DNA from: Warburgia ugandensis
Taxonomy: Eukaryota > Streptophyta > Magnoliopsida > Canellales > Canellaceae
Direction of reading: 5' to 3'
Assembly: GCA_035236585.1 (NCBI GenBank)
Contig: CP141127.1
Location: 49,118,001 to 49,182,000 of the forward strand
DNA: 64,000 bases
In this document: piece by piece, positions 50,701-62,700 of the stretch
Layout: the number at the start of each line of letters is the position of its first letter
Numbering within the stretch: the stretch's first letter is position 1
Notes under the pieces: generated by a model
Database searches by the model: none
Seen by the model: the letters and a program-made list of their open reading frames with translations, nothing else
What the model was told of the DNA's origin: nothing
Translations under genes and position numbers: made by a program

Positions 50701-53700
50701 AAAAATCATCATTTGTTGAATGTGCTTTACTATGATGTTTCATATGCATATTCCTTCAGGTTTTAGCGGGATACTGTGCTAGCCGCTAACTTTCTTATCA
50801 ATCACATGCATCCCTCAGTTTTGTAGAATAAAATTCCTCTTCAATGTCTCCTTGTGTTTATGGTTGTGTTTGCTTGTTCATAATTGAAACTCCTAGTCTT
50901 GATAAACTATCTCCTCGTGCAATTAAGTGTGTGCTTCTTGGTTATTCTCATACTCAGAAGTTTACAAGTGTTTTGATCCCATTACACATAAGGTAATGTT
51001 AGTGCTAATGTTACTTTCTTTGAAACTATACATTTCTTCTCTAGTAATCTCCAGGATTAGCAAATGGATTCCTCGCCTTCACCTCCTATGCCTGTCGCTT
51101 TTGACAACCCATCAGATGCTTCTTCCCATTCTGGGAAGCTACTACAAGTGTATGAATGCAATAGAAAGCTAGTTGAGGTATCTCAATCATTGACTTCAGC
51201 TAGTGATCCTCTATCTTCTCTTGCATTTTTTGATCTTGATTTTCCAATTACTATGAGAAGAGGTAAGCATAAGTGTAGGCAATATCCTATTGGTAACTTT
51301 GTTTCCTTTGATCATCTCAGTTCATCATTTCGTTAGTTTGCCCTTAATCTCTCTTATGGGCTCTTTCATATCTTGCATGGAGAAAGGTTATTGAAGACGA
51401 ACTACATGCTTTATGTTCGCAGGGTACATGGACATTGGTTTTTCCTCCAAAACGAGCTAGCATTGTGATAGTCATTATCTAGTATAGATCTCTTAATGAC
51501 CTGATTAGGACAATACTTAAACAAGTACGGGTCATCCCAAGTAAAGTTTTTAACCTTAGCGATAAATCTTTTTCTATCTTGTTTAGACCAATGACTAGGC
51601 ATTTGACCTGTTACTAGATAATTGACTATGTCTTCATACCAAGGCAACTAGGAAATGTGCAATGATTGTTCATCGAAAAATGTCTCTGTTATAAGCACAT
51701 TTTCACTAGTGGACTCCACAATTAGTCTAGATAAGTGGCCTACTACATCATTTTTAGAACCATTCTTATCCTGATTTTCCAGATCAAATTCCTGTAGCAA
51801 TATTATCCATTGGATCAGCCTAGGTTTTACATCCTTTTTAGAAAGAAGTTTTCTTAGTGCTACATGGTCCAAGTAGACTACAAACTTAGATCCTAACAAG
51901 TAAGATCTAAACTTATTCAGTGTAAAAACTACTGCTAACAATCCTTTTTTTGTAGTTGAATAATTGAGTTGGGCATTGTTGAGTGTCTTGCTAACATAGT
52001 ATATCACGTGAGAAAGTTTATCAATATGCTGCCCCAAATTATCCCCAATCACATAATGTGAAGCATCATACATTATTTCAAATGGTGCACTTCAGTCCAA
52101 TGGTCGAATTATGGGCCAAAAGTTAACTCAGCCTTTAAATGCTCAAATACTTTCATGCAATCATCATCAAAGTCAAAATATGCCTCCTTCATAAGTAAAT
52201 TACATAGGAGCATGGCAATTTTACTAAAATCCTTGATGAATCGTCTATAAAAACTAGCATGGCCTAAACATGAGCAGATTTCTTTCACCGTCCTTGGAGG
52301 AGGGAGGTTAGAGATCAAATCCACTTTGGCTTTGTCTACTTTTATGCCATTGTGGGATATGATGTGGCCTAGAACAATGCCATTTTGGACCATAAAATGA
52401 CATTCCTCCAGTTTAACATGATAGACAGCATGGGAAACAGGGGTGTTTTGGGATGACTTATTTTAGGAGGTGTGGTCCCTAGGCATTCGGACAGTTAGCA
52501 TCAGTATAAAATCAGTTGACAACAGTATCATAGGAAGATATACAAGAGGGAATAGGTGGAAGGGTGGGAGTGGACAGTGGGAGGAGAATTCAGTTAAAAG
52601 GAATCAAGTTTGTAGATGGAGGTGTGGAGGAAGAGGGCCTTGGTGGAGGGGGTTAAGGCAGGGATGGCCTGCCAGAGGGTAAAACCTACTGTTATTCTCT
52701 CTTCTTATAGTTTGTAATCACACCATTTATTGAATCCAATTCCAACTTCTTCTATTTCCTGATGTATTTCTGGTAATTCCATCTATAGGTTCATCAACTG
52801 GTATCGGAGCCGGCGAACTTGGGGCATGGTTAGAACCTGAATGGAATGAACTAAAAGTATGGAGAAGTAGATGGAGGACGTGCGCAAGAAGTTTGGCAAC
52901 CTAAAGGAGGACCTCGGCCGGTTGCAAGACAACGTCACATCCATGGGGGAGTATTTACTAGAGATAAGGAGTTGGATGCACCAACGAGAGAATACTGCAG
53001 GCACCCCACTATGCCAAGAAGGGGAAAGAGGAAAAGCCAGGGTGATAGAGGTGGGAGAAAACTCGAATGGGTGAGATCTGCAGCAACCTAGAACGCAGGT
53101 ATTCGATTTTCATCCCCGAAAGCTAGATCTTCCTATCTTTGAAAGCCTTGACCCGTACGGGTGGCTCTGCTTGGTGGAAAGGTATTTCCAAATCAATCAC
53201 GTCACTGACAGTGATAAGGTTGTAACAGCCACTGTCTGCCTGGAAGGCGATGCCCTCCATTGGTTCTTATGGGTAGACTCCTGAACACCCTTTCAATCGT
53301 GGACAATGCTCTGGACAGCTCTTCTCTGGCACTTTTGCCCGACGCAATCAAATGACGACTATGAAGCTCTTCTCGCACTCCGGCAAGACAGCTCCATCGT
53401 CCATAGTTTCGGTGAATGGGCTGAAGGAGATAAAAGCTGAAGTCAAAATGTTTTGGCCCGAGACGCTAAATGGGCTCATGGATCTAACCCATAAAATCGA
53501 AGAGAAGAATGCAACATTGGATCGAGTTAAGGCCCACGGAAGTTGGTCTAGACCTGGACCTAAATTTTCAGGACCCACCACCTTCCACTCAAAGGGTCTG
53601 ATTTCTGGAGTAGGTTTCTAGGGGCTGAATCATAATTTTGCCCAAACCCTAACTCAGGTGTTTGATTCATCGAAGGAGATGATGGCAGCGTGAGGGGATA

Positions 53701-56700
53701 AGGAAACTCGGCCACAAGGACTCTTTTTGGCACCTCACAGACCGCAAATTCCAACAGAAACAAGCCCTAAGGCTCTGCTACAGGTGCGATGACTCTAGGT
53801 TTAAAGCTAAAAATGGTCTGCATTTGTGGGAGGCAATGTGATGCATGGAGTATTTAGTAGGAGTGGTGCATAAAAATCTCTAATAGCCTTATACTTAACT
53901 TCTGTTGGTGATTTAGCCACAGGGTCAGGAACTTGGTTTCTCACCCCTTGCCTATGGGTACGTTCAATCTTTGGGTCTAATCGTACTAACTCAACGTTCT
54001 GATATGGACATCCTTGCATGCACTGAAATAAACTTATCTAAATGATGCAACCCAAATCTATATGATGCGCAATCAATCCTAATGGTTTGCTAATCGAGCT
54101 GATTTGATGATCTTCGTTAATGTGTATGGTGGTAGCTTTAGACCTAAATCTAAACAATTCCTTTTATCTAGGTTTGACTATTGCTTACCAGTTAGGTTTT
54201 GCTCTAAAGTGGTTAATATAATTCTCATGGAAGGAGGCATTTAGACCTCAACAACCGTCAATGAAAGGCATGGGAAAATCATTTGGATTTTGAATACTTA
54301 CTATAACCACAATGCTCAGAAGCCACTAGAGTGATAATAGATCTCCTCTTTCTAAAAAGGTTCCTATGAGCTCGATACCTTTAGTCTCTTGCTACTTGAT
54401 TTTAAATTAATAGTTCAAGGGTTGGGATAGCAAACATACAAGGAATTTGATTGATTTCCTTAGGTGGGCCAAGGATCTAGTGATGAAATCTAGTCCTTAT
54501 CATATGAGGGTTCCTGTGAGGTCCTTAATTTCATTATGATCCATTCCACCATAAAGCACTTAAACATGCAATGCAATATAAAGAAAGCAAACTAATGCCT
54601 ACCTATATGCTATCTGACAAAGGATCAAACATCTTAACAGATAGGGCACTATAACCATGCAGCCTATACCTTGGTTATGCCTGAGCTTAGGCTAACCTTT
54701 GTTAAATAGGTGCACCACTAATGCAACTCTAAATAAAAATGCATTAAGTATAATGAATGATCCTAAACTATATGAGTTTACACTATCATCAAGGACGCAA
54801 ATTGTACTAAATGCAACTTACACTAAAAGTAAAAGAGACTGAGGGATGCTTGCAATGGGATTTTTTTTGAAGATCAAGTGTGGTTATGTGACCTTGAGGT
54901 CACGAGTTCAAGGAGTGAAAACAGCCTCTTGCAAAATACAAGGTAAGGTTGCATATTATAGGCCCTTGTGGTTCGCCCCTTCCCCTGACCCGACATAGGC
55001 GGGAGCTTCTTGCATCGGAGCTGCCTATCAAGTGTGGGCCACCATAACCCACACTTGCCTTATATTAATACAACCCATTTAAAATTGAATAAAGAAATTG
55101 CAAATTGCAATGGAGCCTCACTACAAGTTTACTTAAAAAATGAAAATTCCTAATGTAGAAATACAATAAAATTTAATGAAGCTTTGGCCCACAGGACTAC
55201 CATCGCTTCTTTTGCAAAATTCCCCTTGCACAAAAACAAACAAAATATGGTCAATTTGTGAGGAATTGGCAAGAAATACATAAATGACGCAAAAACCCTA
55301 ATCTAATGCAACCAAACCTAGACTAGAGATAAATAATCTAAATAAAAATCCAACCACAAATCTGTTGCGACTCCTCGGTGACAGCGCCAAAAACTAGGTG
55401 TATGTTTTAATTTTACTCACAAGCACACGAATCATCATAATTAGGAATCTCATGGTTTTGTATGCTGGATGGATCTTTATTTAAATTATCTAACTTAGCC
55501 AAAAGAGTTGGTGTTTATTCTAATATAAAAATTGAATTAACATGGAAACTAAAGCATGCATGAAAATGGAATATGTAATAAGGAAAAATACTAAAGGTAA
55601 ACAAGTTAAACTTAGAAACTTTTCTAAAAACAAGACATTCTAAAAACTGACATTAGAAATTACTAAAACTAATCTAAGGATGCAATCAAGTTAATCAACA
55701 ACCGAGAAAACCTAAGCGTTAGCTAATCTACAAAACATGCAAAACTAAGGAATTACCATGCAAAAGAATGCACATGAAAGAAAATAGTATGAATGGAACC
55801 TAAGTAAACTTATGATGCATGAATCGATATGGGCATGGTGCACATGAGGCCTAACCTTGTGCTATTGCTATCTTAACAAAGTAAAACATAAACTGTAATG
55901 CAAGATGAGTAATTAATAACTAAGCAAGATACGCATGGATCTAAGATGAAAACTAAACTAGCATGGAATGCTTGAATAAAGAATTGTGCATATGATTCTA
56001 GGATGGAAAGCTACCTAAATGGAATAAAGAAGGGTGCGCATGAAATCTATCCTAAAACAATGCATGAAATAACTAAATTAAAGTTCATGAATGATACATG
56101 AAATATGTGCATAAAAATAAAGGGAACTTGATGCAAACTAATCTAGAACTAGGTATGAATCTTACAGGAACCAAGACATGGAATGCATGAAACAAGGGAT
56201 TGCATACATGAAAGGTAATGCAATGGTGAGCATGAAGCAGAAAAACATTTAACACTTCCTTTCATTTGACGTGGAATGCATGTGGTGGATGGGACTAAAG
56301 TTGGAATGCTTTGAATGGTGGATGAATAAGGATAGAATCTGGATGAGATGGGATTTGGAAAGGTGTAGAGATAGAGGTTAGAAGATGGAATTAGAAGGTG
56401 AGTATGTGGCTTGGAAATAGGAACAACCAAGGTGGGAGGCGCTGACTTTATAGGAGTTAGGATTGGAACTTCCCCCTTAAGTGTTTCACATGGAATGGCA
56501 AGAAGGAAGAGAGGAAAGATAAGCAAGAGAGAGAGAGTTAGGACTCTTCTCCCATTGGTCCACCTTGCACGCTTTCTTGTTTTGATTTTCACTCAAATAT
56601 CTTCTAATTATTCTCTTAAAATTCACTTTTAGCTTACGATAATTTAGTGAAATTCTCCTCCAATAGCATCACTCCATGTAGCATTCGCATAAGTGGCTTG

Positions 56701-59700
56701 AATGACTCACTTTGAGGGCTCATTTGGCTTGGCTTCATCGCTTACACTTTTGGCTTTAATGGCTTGGCTTGACTTCTTTAGCTTGTCACCTTCTCTCATG
56801 GCTTATATGACTGAGTGCTTTCATGGTTCCCATACAGAGGTGGTGGAAATGCATGGCTTGTGTATGTGCCTGTTTTAGTTATCTTTAGCTCTTCCAATTG
56901 CTCTTCTTGCTTGTCCTAAGATAATCTTAAACCTTGATCACACTTTGGAATGTCGAAAACGGGTCCCGACTCTCTCCTTTTCGATCTTGATCTTAAATAT
57001 TCATTTCACTTTACTCGGCTGTTGGATCTTTTATCTCAACACCTACAAAAGAGTAGACATCCTAATTAAATCTTTGACAATTTTGATAATTCACACACTT
57101 TACTCTGGATTAACTTATGAACATGTAAAATATCAAAATTTTGAATTGTTAGGATAGAAATGCATGTGTTACAAATTTCCTAGAAAACCTTAGAAATAAC
57201 AATATATTTTATAACACATGGGCTACTAATTGGGTACTATTTATTCAAAATTAAACACTTATCAAAAACCACTTATGGCATTGGGTCATGATTGGAAGCC
57301 CCTGAATCTATGGTCCAAGGGCCATTAAACTCAGATTTTGCATTTAGGGTAGATATATAATCACATTTCTGTGCTATAGAACAATTTGGAACTGAAGCAG
57401 GTATACTCAGGTGGGTTGTTTTTTATGGAATGAGTATCATCGACAGAAGGAGCCTTAGACAACGACATTTTTTGAGATGATTCAAATGATACCTCAGAAG
57501 AAACCTCATGGGTCACATCAGTCATGGCCGTTTTGGCCATTAAAAATAGTGATAAGAGAAAGATGGCTTTGATACCATGAAAGCAGTGAAGAAAGAAAAA
57601 TTGTCTAATTATCTTAAATTGAATAATACAGCACCTATTATTTGCAGGAAATATAGCCTAAATCCAGATTGTAGAATCTGGTAAAATCACAAGAAATCAG
57701 GAAGCACAATATCCAGATCTTAGAATCTGGTAAAATCACGAGAAATCAGGAAGAAAACCAGGAAACAAAACAGCCAAAAAAGAAAATAAAAAAATAATTA
57801 CATCCCTAGACTAACTCCTATAAATCTGAAACACAATTTAATAATAAATAAGTTAATATGCTGTCAATAATAATCATACTGGCCAATTCTTCTACCCCAT
57901 TGGGGTCTTTGTGAGACCATGATACAACTTGTATGTATCAATTGGTAGTGTCCTAAGAAGAATATAAACAGGCGCATTAGGTTGTGTTCAATGTTCCCCT
58001 CCTCACCCACACAGACTCATGGAATATGTTCAATCTGGGATCTACTGTCCCACTGGGGAAGATATTCAGATGGGCCACATCATGGTTGAACTTGTAAACT
58101 CCAACTCCTTGTGCATTTCCATATATCCCACATGTCTGTTTAACTTCAAAATGAGTTTTGAAGGACAACAAACATGCACCTATGCAAGTTTTAGTCAACA
58201 AACTGTGACGTATGCAAATCATTAGGCATGGGTTAGTAGTTTCATCATAAATCCCGAGTTGGTTTAGTGCTTCATATCACGACTGAGATGTTGGTTCATG
58301 TCCACCACTTAACATTAATAATGCAAGAAAGAAAAAGAAAAAAATACAGGAATGATTGGAATCAGGAAGAGGTTTGCATGAAGTTCAAATTTAGGAGTAG
58401 TTAAAGATCATGATGGGCATTGACTTTAATTATGGGAGTCACGTTTTAGAAATGGTGTATTAGAAGGCTTGTCAAGATTGGAGTCTGTAGTTTCTATTAG
58501 AATGAGTTATATAGCTCAATGACCCTAGGTGAAATTTGAATTATATATAATCTGTGTGCAGCTGGGATTTAGATACTTGTACCTTATTCTTAAAGACTTA
58601 CAATCAACATTTTTTCTTGTTTTGAAAAATGATGAGGAGAAGTGCACCTTGCTCAGGGAAGAAGTACACATTTTGGACCCTTGTGCCATGCGGCATAATC
58701 CAATCCATTAATTTGGCAGATAATAACAAGCCCATGCCATCAACGCTAATTTTGTCTTGATTGGAATTCCTAGACACTTCATCGAAAAACTGATTCCTAG
58801 GGTTTTTCTAATTCAGCCCATTGGTTTTTTGTGATTTAGTGTGCTGATGATGTATCCATTTGGCTTGGGACCTAAGCCATGTGATATTTCCTAGACTAAA
58901 AGCAGGATCGGTTTTCATATATTCCTCTCTTTTTGGTTGTTCAGCTGCAAAATCATTTGTACTATGTGTGTAAACTTTATTGTCTTCATTTTTTCTTGAT
59001 AAATCATTTGGGTTCAGATCATCCTCCCTGGCTAGAAAATGATTCATCCTTGAATCTGGCTTGATGCTTCCGAAAATCAGTTTAGTTTGTTTCTAGGTCT
59101 TTCCTTGCACAATTCCCACATCTGATTGCACTGAATGATGTGCTGCATCAGTATGGGAAACTTTTATATAGTAGAACGATCATAACTCCTGCACTTTCTT
59201 CTTATTTAGTCTTCTCTGTTTCCCATCCATTAAAAAAATCAGACAGAATATCTCTGATGTCATGCCTAAAGTCCTAGTACCGCAGATTGAAACCTTGAAT
59301 GCTGTGTGTGATCAAGCCAGATTCAGTGCAATGATGCTATGTAAGTGTTGAATAATGGCACTCCATAAACATAGCTCTAAAAGAAGGGTTTTTGTCCAAT
59401 GTGCGAAACCCATGTCTACCTACTGAAGATTATCAAAAATAGGGTAGGAACTTGGAAGATTAAGATTGTGGTTGAGCAAGAATTTGGAGTAAGCAAAGAC
59501 AATCACAGAATGGGATGGAATTTAATACTCAAGCAACACTTTGTAAAAATGAAATTCAAACATATTTCCTAAACTAAAAACAATTTTCATACCTTCCTCT
59601 CTTCTTTATCAGTTCAGCTGCAAAATCCCTTAATGCAATGTGCATAAGGTTTATGGTTTGGTCCCATCTTGGTGAGTGGTTTAGATTTACATCATGCAGT

Positions 59701-62700
59701 AAGTATTCACTATGCTGTCTTACAGATAGAAAGGACCTGTAATAGGGTCTTCTCTAATGAACTTCTAAGGGCAGCCTGGTGCACAAAGCTCCCGTGTATG
59801 TGGGGTCCGGGGAAGGGGCAGACCACAAGGGTCCATACTATGCAGCATTACCTTGCATTTTTGCAAGAGTGACCTCAAGGTCACACCACTCTCTAATGAA
59901 CTTCTCAAGGTCACACGACTCAAGGTCTTCATGAAAATTTGTATTTTACCTTTTAAAAACTGGAAAAAAGGAAAACATGGCCAACAGTCCACCTACTAAG
60001 AAGCACACCTTCCTGATCAAGGAAGTACACTTTCTGGTCCACATGGGAAATCACTGTGTTGAACCTTACCAATAAACTTGCACATCATCAACATTTGAAT
60101 TTTATTTAGAAAGTTTTGTTGGACTGTTCAAAGTTGAGTGAGTTTAGAAAGTTTGAGAATTAGAAACAATGTTTCCCCAAGTAATTAGGCTGTAGAAAGT
60201 CATGGAAATAGAAAGACTTGAAGTCTAATTTGGACTAAAACTCAAGGACCAAAATCTATATATACTCCCCATTGTACAGTTTTTTGATGCATTGTTGAAT
60301 TGAGATTTCTCTCCTAGAAGCTATTTGCTGTTCACGCCCCTTAAGAGTTTGACTCTCTTGGACCCCTTTGAGTGTGAATCTTGAAAATACTAGCTAGTAC
60401 CCCGGTGTGACACATAGGATCTGTTTGAGCTTTCTTCAGTGCAAATATTAAGGATCTATTCTTAGTTTATTATTTTTGTATTTTACCATGAAAATTCCCT
60501 AAAAAGTGTTTGGTTTAGGGCTTGTAATCATTCAGGTTCTACATGTGGTTTGATTTCCAATTTCAGTTCTTCATATTTCTGAAACTTAGAGATTTGGTTT
60601 CTTCATATAACCCAATATTTCATCAACCTTTTGATTAAAATCGATTTTAAGAGTCCATTCCTCATATTGTTCAAATTTGTTAACTGATAGCTTGATTTTT
60701 TAGAGTTTAGTTTCACCTAGAAAAAGGAAATCCTAGTAGTTTCTGGTCTAAGTTTGGGTTTTCCTGTTGTTTATTGATTAAACTTGATATTTAGGCCTAG
60801 GTAAAAATAAATTTCAATGATGAATTCTCTGTCCTGCATCACTCTGTCATTAGTGCTGGGCTTTGGCCTTATGTTACTCACAATGGATTACAACTCTATA
60901 TGACTGACTTATAGCTTCAGAATAGGGTCCCTATATGAATGAGTTCAGAGTAACAAACAATTCTATCAAGTGTATATATTTTTGTTGCAATATGTTGCAT
61001 TTTGTTTACCTACACATGTATTATACACAGTTAAATTTCTATAAAGAAAAGAAATTATAAGAGAGGAGACATTCAAAACCTAACAATTTCATAGTCCGAA
61101 TCCATGAATGTTTTAGCCGTACACTTGAGACTTGAGAGGTAAAGGAGAAGAAAGAAAACAAAAGGAAATAAAGAAAAGGTGGATCTAAGCTGATCCATGT
61201 TACCTGTAAACCACCAAATCTGTTGAAATTGGTGGCAATGACGGAAAGTCTAGCAAATTGCTGTTTCTGACTCCATAAGTGATTGATCCTAGAATTTTGA
61301 CCAATAAAGCATTTCTATGGCCTCTTAAAAGAAGGGAAACACTTGAGATTTTCTTGTATTTGGTCTTATGTATGAGCTATTCATTGGTAGTTTTCTTATG
61401 GGAAACCAAGCATTGTCGAGCCCACATGTATCTACTTTTGCATACATCTTGTTCGGCTGACTAATTGGTGAACACGCTTTCTAGAAGTGGGTTAAGTCAC
61501 AGCAGAATGTATAGTGGATAAATTTCTAGACATCTTATTATTACATTTTTGGGAAAAGATAAGCACACATGTACGTTCTGGGTGTGATCATTAACACTAA
61601 GAAGTTGTTCGGCAGTGCACTCACAAATTTAACCATCAACACTTGCCATCTCTATTCATAGGATATGAATCATCTTTGCTCTCCAGGCATGCTGATTTCT
61701 TGTTCTTTATTGGGTTATTTTAGTCCTTTGCACCATCATTGTGTATGCTGTACTGTCCTTAAACTCCTTCTTACATAATTCCTCCTCTCCTCTCCTCTCA
61801 GTACTATACAATTGAAAGATAAGTACCTAAGAATTTAATGTGTGGATCATATTGTTCAGATTATGTTGAAGATAATGTTGCTGATAGGTAGGTTATGTAG
61901 TCATTAAATAGTTTTCATAATGTCAGTCTGCTTCTTGCAATGTGGAATTTACACATTTCTGCTGGTCACTTTTTACTTCTCTCCTTTTTTCTTCGATGTC
62001 ATGAAATGTTGTGTACTTGCAGGCGACTGAAGCCTGGAGGAGGTGGGGTTAATGCTGCTATATTCAGTGCTGCTGGCCGAGAACTAGAAATTGCAACCAA
62101 AGAACAAGCTGAAGGTCTTAAACCTGGGAAATCTGTTGTAGTTCCTCTTCCCCAGTCTTCTCCTCTCTATAAAAGAGAAGGGGTAGCTCATGTGATACAT
62201 GTTCTTGGACCAAATATGAATCCACAAAGGCCAAACTATCTTGGGAATGATTATATCAAAGGCTGTCAAGTTCTTCGTGAGGCTTATACATCACTTTTTG
62301 AAAGTTTTGTATCTATTGCAAGGACCCAGATATTGCCACAGGGGAGCAGCGCCGGTCGTGAATTAGCATCTTCAGAGTTGCACAAAGATGTGGTTCATGA
62401 AAATCTGATCGATCAATTTTTGACAAGTGATCAGAGAGGTAAGCGACAGGGTCCTTATGAATCTGATAGAAACAAGAAATGCAAGGGTCTTTCTCCAAAT
62501 TCTGGTTTATCAGAACCTCTCAACAATATGGTGTCTGGCTGTTCTGATGCACCAGAGGGTAAGGTGCACGGTAAGAACTTGAAGTTTGACAAAGATTCCG
62601 GGAAGAAGGCTTGGGGCTCATGGGCCCAAGCTCTCCACTATATTTCTATGCATCCTGAAGAGCATAAGGGAACCATTCTTGAGATGTCAGATGAGGTTGT

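Larger units (their letters stand above)
53797..57264 (-). mobile_element. Athila element (F), 5' part: LTR, primer site, leader
   Basis: On the minus strand the LTR runs from 57264 (TGATAAGTGTTT) to 55399 (...AAAACATACA), 1.87 kb. It is followed by the Athila primer site and a leader to about 53797. The leader matches that of C (3959-5209) in order, including a tail peptide near 53850-54019. A truncated SINE lies in the leader at 54884-55026. Its right flank is Copia K, so F was inserted into K. It is broken. Confidence 0.77.
34810..62022 (+). other. Intron 2 of the aprataxin-like gene, 27.2 kb, transposon-filled
   Basis: Donor gtatgt at 34810 and acceptor ttgcag at 62022. Joining the exons restores [13 protein letters not shown], the macro signature, in frame. 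The intron is made largely of mobile DNA: Copia L, Copia I with chromovirus H inside, Copia J, an Athila and chromovirus mosaic, Athila F, Copia K, three SINEs, and a possible DNA-transposon fragment. The outer parts (about 34810-35170 and 57867-62022) are AT-rich single-copy-looking sequence. Confidence 0.88.

Noticed and set aside
56149-56592. 147-codon minus-strand open frame
   Set aside because: It lies inside the LTR of Athila F and has no domain; the corresponding part of the other Athila LTRs is not open.
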